Assembly: GCF_002368395.1 (NCBI RefSeq)
Contig: NZ_AP018254.1
Coordinates: forward strand, 496,001-560,000
Length of the DNA: 64,000 nucleotides
Source: Calothrix sp. NIES-3974
Lineage (GTDB): Bacteria > Cyanobacteriota > Cyanobacteriia > Cyanobacteriales > Nostocaceae
Direction: 5' to 3'
In this document: in pieces, positions 35,315-45,264 of the stretch
How the letters are laid out: the number at the start of each line of letters is the position of its first letter
Position numbering within the stretch: position 1 is the stretch's first letter
Notes under the pieces: generated by a model
The model's input: only the letters and a program-made list of their open reading frames with translations
Databases searched by the model: none
What the model was told of the DNA's origin: nothing
Translations under genes and position numbers: made by a program

Positions 35315-36151
35315 GAATTACAGACAAAGTGTTTTACCTGGATGTTGAGCGAGTAAGTTATACTTCGTATACTGAATATTTCCTTTTTGTTTTGTTGACA
35401 GTTGACGGATGATAGTTTATCTGTGAGCATTATCCGTATTATTGAAAGCTCAGTGGATGAACGTGGTAATTATATAACCTGTCTTCTCATCGGTGAACGG
35501 TAAACGTTGAGCAATAACTGAATATGCTTTCTACTCCCTATTCCCTGTACAGACGACCCGACGGGTCGTCTGTACGGACTATCCCCTAGGAGAAAATCCG
35601 GGATCAACCTGAAGTAACGCTTTGATTTTCTTTCTCACTTGAAAGTGAGTATTAAGTGGGAAAACTGCTCTGATTTCAAACAGCAAATTGGGCTAAGTGC
35701 ATCTATAGGTTTGGTGTCAGCAGTACATATAGGCTAATCCCCGTGAATTTTCGGGATTTGCTCCAATAGGTTTTTAGAGAAGATAGACTGGGAAACCTAG
35801 CAGACCATTTAACGTCAACAAGCACAAGAGTCAATACTTGGAGCTAGGAATTCATTGGTTGCTAACCAGCTGTAAACATTTCTGAAACTCACTGAGTCAC
35901 AACTGTAAATTTCCGCCAAAAAGGGGTGAGATTTGGGTAAGATAATTAGAGTTGTAGTTTTTGCATTGCCAAAGCGCTGAGGAAAAGGGGATTTTTCATG
36001 ATTCCTGGAGTCACTAAAATTCCAGTTCTGGATGCAGCATTGAGGTGAAAGGGGTGCGATGACTAGGTGTTTTCCCTGGTTTTTTCAACTCTATATCCTG
36101 GTTTTTGCTGTGATTAGCGCTTTCAAAATATACCCAAAGGAATTTAAGGTT
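35315..36151. other. Non-coding region before psbI, with a long palindrome
   Basis: Holds a perfect 29-base palindrome at 35547-35575 (arm GTACAGACGACCC, centre GAC) next to a CTACTCCCTATTCCC tract, and a short leader to psbI. A TATATCC-like AT stretch occurs near 36090. No other gene is visible; the frame open from 36059 only extends psbI upstream without protein-like sequence. Confidence 0.6.
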
Positions 36152-36268
36152 ATGCTGGCTTTAAAAGTAGTTGTTTACATTGTTGTTGCCTTCTTTGTTT
36201 CATTGTTTGTGTTTGGATTTTTGTCCAATGACCCTGCTCGTAACCCCGGTCGTCGTGATTTCGAGTAA
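36152..36268 (+). CDS. psbI: Photosystem II reaction-centre protein PsbI
   Basis: A 38-residue protein, [20 protein letters not shown] followed by [18 protein letters not shown]. This is the complete PsbI: one transmembrane helix, then the conserved NDPARNPGR stromal/cytoplasmic tail. PsbI binds near D1 and CP43 and helps assemble photosystem II in the thylakoid membrane. An AAGG just before the ATG is a weak ribosome binding site. A 12-bp inverted repeat (TTTCCAGTCCAA / TTGGACTGGAAA) with a long loop lies 15-70 bp downstream, too loose for a standard terminator. The gap from 36269 to 36598 has no other gene. Confidence 0.96.
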
Positions 36269-36598
36269 TACTGCGGCAATGTTTTCCAGTCCAAATTTTG
36301 TGCATGTTTTGCGTATTATGGCAGGTTGGACTGGAAATTTGGCACATATAAAATGCTGGGTATAATCGTTTTTCTCTAGGCAGATGTTGTTGTGACTGAT
36401 ACATTAATTTCTTTCATCACAAATGCGATCGCTCAATGGGAAAATCTGTCTGAAAATGACAAATGAATCGAATTCCTAGCAAAAGTGTTGTAGCTGTAAC
36501 TAAACAAATTGCTTGATGTTCAGGCAAAATTGTCGAGTCGGGAGGTTGTTCCTTCCGACTATTTGTTGACTACTTATTAGGCATAGCTTTGCTGCAAT

Positions 36599-39211
36599 AT
36601 GGTTTACCCCTTTGTGCCACCTCACCTGTCCTTAGCTGTAGCAACGTTTCCATCTGCAAGTGTGGTTTCCACTAGTGTAGATGCAAAGGATGACCAAATT
36701 CAACCCCCGGAGGTTGAACAGGTCAATTCCAAACAGCTAGATTCTCCATTATCCCCAACTGAATCTCCTACATCCAGCCATGTTGAAATTGTAGATGGTG
36801 CTGGACAGGTAAAATCAGGGGTTGATGGGTTAAATTCACGGAATCAAAATGTCAATAAAAGTACTATAAATCCTAGTAGTATCCCGGAAATATTCCCCCC
36901 GGAGTTCACCCCCAATGATGACAAACCAACTCAAAATAGTGCCAAGTTATTAGGCTCTGGTCTAGAAATAGGTATCCCCATTTTACCTGGTTTAGAAAGC
37001 GGTGAATCTTGGCGATCGCCAACATCATTTGCGGTTAATCTTGATACTATCAAAAAAACTACACATAATTCTCAAAATCGGCCATCAGAGGCTGGTCAAA
37101 ATATTTCTAATTCTAATTACTTACCTTCACAAAAAACCACCTATACTAATTCTGCTCCCAATCAAGTAAGTACAGTACAACCTCTAAGGGTAAAATTTAG
37201 TACCCTTGCCAATCACGACGACCCCCGTCCCTCCACCCTGGAATTTAAATCACGGACAGGAACTAACAGTACACCGACAACGATTGATTTTACTTCCAAG
37301 GAGCAGCCAGTAATTCAAAGCCAAAACAATCAAAATAATCAAACACCAGCCAACAACCAAAATACACGGCGAATAGTTGAAGTGATTGCCGACCGTCAAG
37401 AATACGATGAACAAAGACGGGTGGTGACAGCAGAAGGTAAGGTCGTTGTCCGATTTGATGGTGCAGTGATGGATGCGGATCGGGTGCAAGTTAGCCTGGA
37501 TAATTTAATTGCCGTTGGGGATGGTAATGTTGCTCTCACCCGTGGGGATCAAGTTTTGCGGGGGGGACGCTTTGTTTACAATTTTATTCAGGACAGTGGT
37601 GAAATTCAGCGTGGTAGCGGCGAAATATTTATACCTAGCGCGGGGACAGACTTGTCATTTACACCAAGTGTAGCTGGTGGTGTTCCCCGTCAACCCTTAA
37701 GCGATCGCATTCGTCAACGCCAACCATTGACGGGTGTGGGGAGTCCGGGGGGAATTGATGTTAACTTGGGGGGAAATCCTGATGTCAGTAATCTGAATTT
37801 ATCGAGACAGGGAGGAGAAGTCAGACGTATCCGGTTTGAAGCTGGACGCATTGACTTTTTTCCCCGTGGTTGGCAAGCTGAAGATGTGCGGTTAACTAAT
37901 GATCCCTTTTCTCCTCCTGAATTAGAATTACGGGCAAACCGTGTCACCCTTACCCGTGAATCTCCATTTAGAGATCGAGTTCGCACCCAAGGACAAAGAT
38001 TAGTTTTCGATGGAGGTTTTTCCTTACCCATACCCTATAACCAACAGGTAATCGACCGACGGGGACGGAATGTCACACCCTTAATCGCATCACCGGGATT
38101 TGATGGTGACAGACGGGGAGGATTGTTTTTGGAACGGAGATTTGAACCGGTAAATACGGAAACCGTGCAATGGAGCATCACCCCCCAGTTTTTTGCCCAA
38201 AAAGCAGTGACTAATAATGCTGGTAATTTTGCCTCCCTATTCGGCTTAAAAAGTCAAGTCACAGCTTTGCTTGGTCCTCAAAGTCGAGTTGATGGTCAAG
38301 CAAGTTTAGAGAGTCTGGATTTAGGAGACATTGATAACAACCTGCGGGCAAATTTACGCTTTCAGCAAGTGATTGGGGATACCAGACCCCACCTATTCAA
38401 CCTGGATTTTAATTACCGCGATCGCCTGTACAATGGTACCCTGGGTTTTCAACGTGTTCAAAGCAGTTTAGGAGCGGTAATTCTTTCACCAGTTATTCCC
38501 CTGGGTAAAACCGGCTTAAATGCAACTTACCAAGCCGGTGCCCAATATATCAATGCTAACACTGACCGCTTGGATTTACTTGAACCAATTCGCAATAATG
38601 ATTTAATTTCTCTGGGGAGATTTCAGGGAAACGCCAAAATCTTTGGTAGTATCCCCATTTGGCGCGGTCAAACCCTACCAGCGACCTCCACCGAGGGACT
38701 GAAATATACGGCGAACCCAGTTTTACCCTATTTAAATGCCTTTGGAGAAGTCAATGGGACGGCTACCTATTATACCAATGGTGATAGTCAAAATACCTTA
38801 ATTGGGACAATTGGATTGGAGGGACAAATTGGTAATTTTTCCAAACAGGTTTTAGATTACACTGGTTTCCGTCTGAGTTATTCCCAAGGGGTACGTGATG
38901 GGAAATCACCATTTTTATTTGATCGATTTGTGGATAACCGCTTGTTAAATTTTGGTATTGTCCAGCAAATTTATGGACCATTCCGTTTTGGTTTCCAAAC
39001 ATCCCTCAACCTGGATAACGGTAAAAGTAGCAGTACAGAATACTCCCTAGAATACAGTCGTCGCACCTACGGGGTGACACTGCGTTATAACCCGGTTTTG
39101 GAACTCGGTGGAATTAGTTTCCGCATCAGTGACTTTAACTGGACTGGGGGAACCGATCCGTTTGCAGGAGACGAATTTACCCCAGTTGTGGGAGGTGTGG
39201 AACAGAGATAG
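36599..39211 (+). CDS. DUF3769 outer-membrane protein (LptD-like)
   Basis: An 870-residue protein. The first 260 residues are low-complexity, rich in Ser, Pro, Asn and Thr. An OstA/LptA-like beta-jellyroll follows (VIADRQEYDEQRRVVTAEGK, then VVRFDGAVMDADRVQ and NLIAVGDGNVALTRGDQVLR). The rest is beta-strand-rich, ending in an outer-membrane barrel pattern (YSLEYSRRTYGVTLRYNPVL). DUF3769 proteins are cyanobacterial counterparts of the LptD lipopolysaccharide translocon. A recognisable signal peptide is not clear at this ATG: the N-terminus (YPFVPPHLSLAVATFPSASV) is only mildly hydrophobic, and an in-frame TAG 13 bp upstream blocks extension. Confidence 0.9.
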   Translation: MVYPFVPPHLSLAVATFPSASVVSTSVDAKDDQIQPPEVEQVNSKQLDSPLSPTESPTSSHVEIVDGAGQVKSGVDGLNSRNQNVNKSTINPSSIPEIFPPEFTPNDDKPTQNSAKLLGSGLEIGIPILPGLESGESWRSPTSFAVNLDTIKKTTHNSQNRPSEAGQNISNSNYLPSQKTTYTNSAPNQVSTVQPLRVKFSTLANHDDPRPSTLEFKSRTGTNSTPTTIDFTSKEQPVIQSQNNQNNQTPANNQNTRRIVEVIADRQEYDEQRRVVTAEGKVVVRFDGAVMDADRVQVSLDNLIAVGDGNVALTRGDQVLRGGRFVYNFIQDSGEIQRGSGEIFIPSAGTDLSFTPSVAGGVPRQPLSDRIRQRQPLTGVGSPGGIDVNLGGNPDVSNLNLSRQGGEVRRIRFEAGRIDFFPRGWQAEDVRLTNDPFSPPELELRANRVTLTRESPFRDRVRTQGQRLVFDGGFSLPIPYNQQVIDRRGRNVTPLIASPGFDGDRRGGLFLERRFEPVNTETVQWSITPQFFAQKAVTNNAGNFASLFGLKSQVTALLGPQSRVDGQASLESLDLGDIDNNLRANLRFQQVIGDTRPHLFNLDFNYRDRLYNGTLGFQRVQSSLGAVILSPVIPLGKTGLNATYQAGAQYINANTDRLDLLEPIRNNDLISLGRFQGNAKIFGSIPIWRGQTLPATSTEGLKYTANPVLPYLNAFGEVNGTATYYTNGDSQNTLIGTIGLEGQIGNFSKQVLDYTGFRLSYSQGVRDGKSPFLFDRFVDNRLLNFGIVQQIYGPFRFGFQTSLNLDNGKSSSTEYSLEYSRRTYGVTLRYNPVLELGGISFRISDFNWTGGTDPFAGDEFTPVVGGVEQR

Positions 39212-39412
39212 AAAATCGGAGGTATCTAATCTTACTATTCCTGTAAACCTGTTTTTGATGGCAAGAATATATAATTATAATTAAGTGGGTTCAACATCTA
39301 GGATTAGGATTGCGATCGCATAAATTCTCAATTCACTTGCTACGTCTCTACGCGACAATAATTTTGGTGTTAATCCAAAATCTAAAATCGAACATCCTTT
39401 CATCCCATCGGG

Positions 39413-40297
39413 TTAGCTTTTGCGATTCGCATAGGTTGCGTATTTATCCGGTAGGATACGTCCACCAAATTTACGAGCGTACACCTGGGTAAATTCGGCT
39501 CCGAAAAATAAAATTTGGGCTGAATAGTAAACCCAAGCCAATATAATCACCAGGGAACCCGCAGCACCGTAGGTAGAACCAAAACTTCCCCGTGCTAAAT
39601 AAATTCCCAATACTGATTTACCAATGGTAAACAGTAAAGCCGTAATAATTGCTCCCACCCAAACATCACTCCAGCGAATTTTCACATCGGGCAAGAATTT
39701 ATACATTAGTGCAAACATCCCCGTGATGCTGAAAAAGGAAAATAGGAAGTCAACCAACCGCCATATCCCAGGGATACCAGGTAGAAGACCGCTAAAGTAG
39801 GTATTAATCGCCGAGAGAATGGCACTGGCAATTAGGGATACCAATAACAAAAAACCGATTCCCAAGACTGCGGAAAAGGATAAAATCCGCTTGCGAATTA
39901 TGACCATCAATCCCTGCTTGGGTTTAACTTTCACATCCCAAATGATATTTAAAGACTCTTGGAGTTCTGCGAATACACCGGAAGCACCAAATAATAACGC
40001 AATAATACTGATAATGGAAGCCACACTGCTAACATCGGGTTGACTAGCATTTTGGATAGCTGTTTCAATAACTTTAGCGCCTTCCGTACCCACCAAACCT
40101 TGAATTTGACCGACAATTTCCCCCCGTGCTGCTTCCTCCCCAAAAATAGCCCCAGCAATTGCGATCGCAATGATCAATAGGGGTGCTAGGGAAAAAATTG
40201 TGTAGTATGCAAGAGCAGCAGCTAAACGAGATGCACCGTCTTGTTGCCATTCATGAAATGTTTCTTTTAATAACCGAAAAATCAACCGTACACTCAT
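39413..40297 (-). CDS. YihY/BrkB-family inner-membrane protein
   Basis: A 294-residue protein with about six transmembrane helices. The family opening is ETFHEWQQDGASRLAAALAY, followed by YTIFSLAPLLIIAIAIAG. The conserved end is STYGAAGSLVIILAWVYYSA, then QILFFGAEFTQVYARKFG. The family was once called ribonuclease BN, but it is now regarded as membrane proteins of unclear function, perhaps transporters. It is single-gene and of normal length. The upstream 100 bp carry ATTTTGGATTTTGG heptamer repeats. Confidence 0.93.
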   Translation of the reverse strand: MSVRLIFRLLKETFHEWQQDGASRLAAALAYYTIFSLAPLLIIAIAIAGAIFGEEAARGEIVGQIQGLVGTEGAKVIETAIQNASQPDVSSVASIISIIALLFGASGVFAELQESLNIIWDVKVKPKQGLMVIIRKRILSFSAVLGIGFLLLVSLIASAILSAINTYFSGLLPGIPGIWRLVDFLFSFFSITGMFALMYKFLPDVKIRWSDVWVGAIITALLFTIGKSVLGIYLARGSFGSTYGAAGSLVIILAWVYYSAQILFFGAEFTQVYARKFGGRILPDKYATYANRKS

Positions 40298-41136
40298 TTT
40301 GGATTTTGGATTTTAGATTTTGGATTTTGGATTACTCTTCGGTCGATCCGCTAGCCTAAAGGCATGGCTTTCGCCAACGCGTCTATGGATTTTGGATTTA
40401 TCAGGTGGTAAAAATAATTTAACTATAATTTCGCGATATTTTGTTTCTCGTAATTTTCAAGAAACATCTAGGGAATATGTTTTTTGAGAAGTCAGGTGAT
40501 TCAGCTTCAACTGATTAGTATAGGTATTCAAGTACAAATATTGCTCTATCTTGAGATGTTTATATGGTGATTCTTTAGACATAGAAATATTTGTCAACAT
40601 CCATAGTCCAAACCTCTCACTAACCAACACATACACACATCCAAAGTCTACCCCCAACCCCAATACACTTCCGTTAAGGTTGTAGATAATTGTAGGTTAG
40701 GTTCCGGTGCATAAATCAATTTGCAGCGATATTACTAATTTTCTGCATCGTAACCCAACATTTCAACCTCATCTTGTCGAGTGATTCAGCGATAAATGTA
40801 GCCTATTTTGATTAATTATCATATTTATTGTTATGGTGAATTTATTTGTCTTCCATATTAGTTTTGTTGGGTACTCTAAAAGAAGCAAGCTACCACTTCA
40901 TTCCACCCAAACGACTTGAGATTATTTATCACTACTCCCTACTCCCCACTCCCTGCAATTTTGACAAATCCCCAAAAACTAAGGTCATTAGCCGACATCC
41001 AAAATCAAAGCTGTAAACCAAACACAAAATTTGGATTTATAACTCTAGACTCTTGATTAACGACTAATGACCAGTTGCATTCAAATGTATTAGGTAACTA
41101 GAAAATAAGTACTACTTACCTAGGACTTTTGAATAC
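40298..41136. other. Non-coding gap with short tandem and interspersed repeats
   Basis: Contains ATTTTGGATTTTAGATTTTG heptamer repeats (40301-40335), a GGTCGATCCGCTAGCC fragment, one end of the GTAGGTTGGGTT family near 40695, and CTACTCCCTACTCCCCACTC tracts near 40930. No gene is seen. Confidence 0.5.
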
Positions 41137-41904
41137 TTATCTGATACCCGCTAACTGACGATAGGGAACCTCGCGGTCGTAGTCAATGTTAAGCGGCGAA
41201 ACCTTCTGTGGCATATTTACAGATGGGTTGATACTTTGTGCCATTGCCAAGAAATTGCGTGGATCTCCCGCTTTGGGTTGTTTTTCTTGGGGTACATAGC
41301 TGCGGACAATGGTCTGCCAAATAATTTGGGGGAAACCCAGTTTCGCACGATAGTATTCGTTGTAACGGGGTGATTTGATGTTGAATGGCAGTTCACCTTC
41401 CGCACGACCGGGGAGAACACGACGACGTTGGTAGGGTACGGTGGAGTAGCCAAAGTTCTCTAGATACTCATCGCTATCTAGTAATTGGTCTACAAATCCT
41501 TTAATCCCCTTGGTGGCAACTACAATCGACCAAGCAATTTTTTCCCGTTCGCTGTAAACATCACGACCTAAGACCTTTTGGACGCAATGCTCAACGAAGC
41601 GGTAATTGCTGTTTAAATCGTAGAAGCTCTTTTTAAAGGTGTTTGAAAGCAATAACCCCCGAATGAAGTCACGGACGGTGATTTGTCCGCTACGTAGCTG
41701 GGATTCGAGAAATCTTTCCCGGTCTGCTTTAAAAGCGTGGAAAAAAATCTGACGATAGGCTGCTTCAATTAAAGCGTCCATATCCGAAGCTGAGAGCAAG
41801 TTATCGGTCGAGAAAATTCTCGGTTGCTCTTCGTTCGGAACTTCGTAACCAGCAACGCGTCCGTTTTGACTTTTGGGTGCGTATTCTAAAAGAGGAATCG
41901 CCAC
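41137..41904 (-). CDS. cpcG: Phycobilisome rod-core linker CpcG
   Basis: A 255-residue linker. The N-terminal PBS linker domain (Pfam PF00427 type) runs from [20 protein letters not shown] through [13 protein letters not shown]-like helices (sequence [13 protein letters not shown]) and [20 protein letters not shown] to [20 protein letters not shown], about residue 175. A soluble C-terminal arm ([20 protein letters not shown]) docks to the allophycocyanin core, so this is the classical type that attaches phycocyanin rods to the core. It sits downstream of cpcL in the same orientation with a 121-bp gap. The main cpc operon is not in the window. Confidence 0.96.
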   Translation of the reverse strand: MAIPLLEYAPKSQNGRVAGYEVPNEEQPRIFSTDNLLSASDMDALIEAAYRQIFFHAFKADRERFLESQLRSGQITVRDFIRGLLLSNTFKKSFYDLNSNYRFVEHCVQKVLGRDVYSEREKIAWSIVVATKGIKGFVDQLLDSDEYLENFGYSTVPYQRRRVLPGRAEGELPFNIKSPRYNEYYRAKLGFPQIIWQTIVRSYVPQEKQPKAGDPRNFLAMAQSINPSVNMPQKVSPLNIDYDREVPYRQLAGIR

Positions 41905-42025
41905 AGAGAACCTCCCTTGAGGTTAATTAAAATTAACAAGTTTACAACATATCTTAAGGGAGTCTCCGGGGCCTATTCTGAGGAAGATGATAAAAATTAA
42001 CGAAACTTAATTCAGTGGGGGTTAA

Positions 42026-42754
42026 TTAGGCTGGGTTGAACCCATATCCGATGGCTAGGGTGAGAATTGCGACAGCAGCAAAAATCATCAACACACCAAC
42101 TGCGGCTTGCCAATTAGCATTGCGGAGGAATGGGGGATTGAAGGGTTGGGTAGCCCTATCTAAACGGTAAATCTTACCACGGGGTTGACTGTCGCGGTAG
42201 TAGGAATCGTATCTAGCCATCCGCGCAAAGGGTTGGTCTCCGATACTTCTTTGGGGTAGGATTCTGCGACGTTGGTAGGGGACGGTGTGAAAGCCAAAAT
42301 TGTTGATGTATTCTTCGCTATTTAGTAATTCATCAATAAAGCCGTTTAGACCTTTTGTTGCTAAAACTATTGACCAAGCAAGTTTTTCTTGCTCATTATA
42401 AACTTCCCGTCCCAAGATGCGTTGGATACACATTTGGACAAAGCGGTAGTTATTATTAGTTTCGTAATTGCGACGACGAAATTGGTCAGAGGTAGCAAGT
42501 CCACGGATAAAGTCGCGAACACTAATTTGTCCAGCTCGTAATTGGGATTCTAAAAATGTTTGTCGTGCGGATAAAGTCATTTGTTGTTCATGAAAAATCT
42601 GCCGGTAAGCAGCCGCAATTAAGGTGTCTAATTCGGAGTTTGTGAGTAAATTATCCGTGGTAAAAATACGGGGTTGCTCGTCTCCAGGAATTTCATATGC
42701 CGTCACCCGTTGATTTTGGGAAGAGGGTGCATAATTTAACAAAGGAAGTGCCAT
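42026..42754 (-). CDS. cpcL: Membrane-anchored rod linker CpcL (CpcG2-type)
   Basis: 242 residues from the ATG giving [20 protein letters not shown]; the frame runs 18 residues further upstream, but those do not match the family. The linker domain is shared with CpcG ([33 protein letters not shown]). The core-binding arm is replaced by a hydrophobic C-terminal helix ([20 protein letters not shown]). This is the hallmark of CpcL, which makes core-less phycocyanin rods in thylakoids that pass energy to photosystem I, often with NDH-1. It is followed by cpcG and may share a transcript with it. Confidence 0.94.
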   Translation of the reverse strand: MALPLLNYAPSSQNQRVTAYEIPGDEQPRIFTTDNLLTNSELDTLIAAAYRQIFHEQQMTLSARQTFLESQLRAGQISVRDFIRGLATSDQFRRRNYETNNNYRFVQMCIQRILGREVYNEQEKLAWSIVLATKGLNGFIDELLNSEEYINNFGFHTVPYQRRRILPQRSIGDQPFARMARYDSYYRDSQPRGKIYRLDRATQPFNPPFLRNANWQAAVGVLMIFAAVAILTLAIGYGFNPA

Positions 42755-42903
42755 GTTTACCGTCTCCACTGGCTTTGTGGGAAAAATTGAGTTTGATTTT
42801 ATTAACAACTAATCTGTGGTCATTGATTGTTAATCCCTCACAATTCCCGATAATTTTCGGTAAATAAATATATATATACAGTTTTATTTGCAATCAACTT
42901 TGA

Positions 42904-43329
42904 TTATATATTTGGCGGATGTTCTCCTAATCTTACCCACATTTTCCGTACACGAACTAATTGTGGGCGATTCATTTTTAAAGCGGAAACTGTCACTCTA
43001 CCAACAGAGTCTAAAGCAATAATTTCTGTTCCGTTCTCACTCCAGGCAAAATGCTCAGACCATATTTGTTGCTGTGGATTCAATAAAGAAACTTGTTGTT
43101 TAGTCTCTTCATCCCAAAAACTTTGACGGGATGCTTTATAACGATTACAAGAAGGGCAAGATAAACAGAGATTTTCAAAAACTGTTTCTCCTCCAGATGA
43201 GAGGGGAGTGATATGTTCAAACTCAAAATTTGTTACCGTCAGGTATTCAGCCGTATGGCAATAAGCACAACAAGCAGCAAACTTAGCTCTAATTTGACGT
43301 TGTAAATCAACAGAAATATAAACACTCAC
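42904..43329 (-). CDS. HNH endonuclease
   Basis: A 141-residue nuclease-fold protein. The HNH/zinc core is complete: CCAYC at residues 20-24, EHITPLSSGGETVFENLCLS with the catalytic His39, and CPSC at 58-61 followed by NRYK. The C-terminal part (AWSENGTEIIALDSVGRVTV) is a conserved extension in cyanobacterial HNH proteins of this size. Its start overlaps the end of the upstream small gene by ATGA, so the two are coupled. It cleaves nucleic acid by inference; whether it is a toxin, a restriction-type enzyme or domesticated is unknown. Confidence 0.9.
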   Translation of the reverse strand: MSVYISVDLQRQIRAKFAACCAYCHTAEYLTVTNFEFEHITPLSSGGETVFENLCLSCPSCNRYKASRQSFWDEETKQQVSLLNPQQQIWSEHFAWSENGTEIIALDSVGRVTVSALKMNRPQLVRVRKMWVRLGEHPPNI

Positions 43330-43664
43330 GCAGTGTTTTGATTCCTTTTCATTTGCAAAGTATATCTAGCCCGAGTTTTCAGAATATTTAATTGGTCAAC
43401 CTGCGCTAATAAATGGTCTAAATTATCTTTTTCTTCGACGGATAGGGTGTTATCAGCATTTCTGGCTAGTAAATCATTTAACTCTTCTTGTTTTTTCGAG
43501 GACAACATACTTTCTGACAAAGCTTGTAATTCTTCCCAGCTTAAACTAGTTAAAATTTCATCATCTGTCGATAATTCGGTTAGTTGCTGGTAAGTTTGTA
43601 AATCTAACAGCACACCAACTGCTTCTCCGTCTTGATTAATAATATACTGCAATGATTTATGCAT
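43326..43664 (-). CDS. Small antitoxin-like protein coupled to the HNH gene
   Basis: A 112-residue acidic helical protein. The start MHKSLQYIINQDGEAVGVLL, then DLQTYQQL, has the strand-strand-helix layout of Phd/YefM or RelB antitoxin N-termini (short beta hairpin with a DxxTY-like helix). The middle is rich in Glu, Leu and Ser, and the end is basic (LKTRARYTLQMKRNQ). It overlaps the HNH gene by ATGA. Order, size and coupling suit an antitoxin-toxin or regulator-nuclease pair, but similarity to named antitoxins is only visual. Confidence 0.8.
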   Translation of the reverse strand: MHKSLQYIINQDGEAVGVLLDLQTYQQLTELSTDDEILTSLSWEELQALSESMLSSKKQEELNDLLARNADNTLSVEEKDNLDHLLAQVDQLNILKTRARYTLQMKRNQNTA

Positions 43665-43753
43665 AACAAATATTAACTTTCATCGCTACTAACTCTATTC
43701 TATAGGAATCCTACTTAAATATTGAATAAGACGAAGTACGGCATCAGTCTTAT

Positions 43754-43854
43754 CCTGTATTTCTCACAAATTCTTAAAACTTACAGGGAGTAGGGAGTAG
43801 AAGGAAAATTAATCCCTCACTCAAGACGTATAACTTACTTGTGAGAAATCCGGG
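43754..43854. repeat. Inverted-repeat element, ATTTCTCACAA family, overlapping a gene end
   Basis: 101 bp from CCTGTATTTCTCACAA to TTGTGAGAAATCCGGG. It shares the GGAAAATTAATCC / ACTCAAGACGTATAACTTAC interior with the copies at 6017, 21431 and 45265. Its right end covers the last codons of the putative metalloprotease gene. Confidence 0.8.
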
Positions 43855-44426
43855 TTATATGGTTGTCCAAACCAAAAAGCTAATGGGTCAATCATTAACT
43901 GACAATGGGGATAATTAGACAACCATGCTTCCATTGTTTCTGGTTCCCAAATTGGTAAATCCAGTCCTAAACCGAGACATAAATGGGTGAGAATCTTGGC
44001 AAACTGTTCCCCGTGACCAACATCACCCACACAAGCATGGGCATACTCATGGGCAACAATACCCAACCAATGATTGGGTGAGGTGCGACCAACATCGATT
44101 AAAATGGCGATAGGATTGACAAAAATATTGCATAACCCATCAATCCCAAATTGCTCTGCTAGGGGTGTGGCGAAAATTTGAATTGCCGGGCGATCGCAAA
44201 GAGCAAAACACTGGTGACAAGCATCTAAATAATCTGTTAAGGTCGCGTTTACTGCTTGGATATTTTCGCCAATCCAGGTGCAAATCTCTCGATGATGATG
44301 ATAATTGGCTAGACCTCCATCATCGATCACATCAATCATCAAGGGGGATAAAGCTAAACGGCGAACTTGTCGCAGGTAGCTAATCCCACGCCAAAATGCA
44401 TCAAATTTTACATCAGGATGGCTCAT
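43821..44426 (-). CDS. Putative zinc metalloprotease (HExxH), C-terminus in a repeat
   Basis: A 201-residue soluble protein. The segment LGIVAHEYAHACVGDVGHGE has a HExxH zinc site (His126, Glu127, His130) with His138 a possible third ligand, and HGEQF resembles the SprT/Wss1-type HGPEF segment. This suggests a gluzincin or SprT-like peptidase, though I do not recognise the family. Two Cys-rich bits (DACHQCFALC) occur near residue 70. The last ten residues or so (NPDFSQVSYTS) are encoded by the inverted-repeat element, so the original C-terminus was probably replaced. It is single-gene. Confidence 0.8.
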   Translation of the reverse strand: MSHPDVKFDAFWRGISYLRQVRRLALSPLMIDVIDDGGLANYHHHREICTWIGENIQAVNATLTDYLDACHQCFALCDRPAIQIFATPLAEQFGIDGLCNIFVNPIAILIDVGRTSPNHWLGIVAHEYAHACVGDVGHGEQFAKILTHLCLGLGLDLPIWEPETMEAWLSNYPHCQLMIDPLAFWFGQPYNPDFSQVSYTS

Positions 44427-44635
44427 CCAAACAGTAAGCGGTAATTAAATCATTCCCTAACTACTTCAATACTTCACCACATAAATTTTCATGGCTTAGT
44501 CTAGGACAACCCTGTGGGTATAGTGGCTCATATTATATCTTTTTCGGAGTTAGAGCTACTACAACGAACCCCTCAGAGCTTGCTTATATGGTCAAGTACT
44601 AGAATTTGTTGACTGTTAACTGTTTAACTTGAAAA

Positions 44636-45220
44636 CTACCAACCGAGGAGGGAGGGTTGGGTAATCTCCACACTGCTGCTGGTTAAAGCAGTTTCATCTC
44701 CATAGCGAGTTTCCACGCAGAAAGAGGCTGTGCTAAATCCACCGAAGCGCTTAACGGTACTGGTGCGCATCCGCAGATTTTCACCGTTAAACCAAAATCG
44801 TTCGATGGAACTCATGGTTTCATATTCGGTGGTTAAAACTAATCCATCTTCCTCATCTAAATGAAATTGTCCAACCACGGGGACTATTTCTGCATAACCC
44901 CGTTCTCTGAGTAAACGACCTGCACGGGGATTACCCGCATCGGGGACAATCGCGAATACAGTTTTACCTTCGTGGTTTTCTTCTCCTTCCCTGTCCCAAG
45001 CCATTGTTCCTAACCAACGTACCCGTGAACCACCGATAGATAGAGCGGGATCGATGTCATGCATCTGACACAGGTTAATAATTTCTGGGTCATCAGCTGT
45101 TAGGGTTTCAACTTGAATTTCTGATTCGCCAAATTCGGAGCGTTTGAATGCTAAATGGTGGGTTGTACGTGCAGATTTCCAGCGACCAGCACTCAGTTGA
45201 AAAAATTGCATTGCATCCAT
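44636..45220 (-). CDS. cpcS: CpcS/CpeS-type phycobiliprotein lyase
   Basis: A 194-residue lipocalin-like lyase. The family start is MDAMQFFQLSAGRWKSARTT, followed by HHLAFKRSEFGESEIQVETL. The conserved barrel segments include IGGSRVRWLGTMAWDREGEE and SSIERFWFNGENLRMRTSTV. CpcS/CpeS proteins attach phycocyanobilin or phycoerythrobilin to a beta-subunit cysteine of phycobiliproteins. The presence of two rod linkers 2-4 kb away fits a light-harvesting role. It is single-gene. The exact subtype (CpcS, CpeS or CpeU-like) cannot be fixed from sequence alone. Confidence 0.88.
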   Translation of the reverse strand: MDAMQFFQLSAGRWKSARTTHHLAFKRSEFGESEIQVETLTADDPEIINLCQMHDIDPALSIGGSRVRWLGTMAWDREGEENHEGKTVFAIVPDAGNPRAGRLLRERGYAEIVPVVGQFHLDEEDGLVLTTEYETMSSIERFWFNGENLRMRTSTVKRFGGFSTASFCVETRYGDETALTSSSVEITQPSLLGW

Positions 45221-45264
45221 AGATTTTAATGGGGAATTGGAAACTCGCGATGATGTTTATATTT

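Noticed and set aside
36284-36337. Inverted repeat after psbI as a terminator
   Set aside because: The 12-bp arms are separated by about 30 bases and there is no T run.
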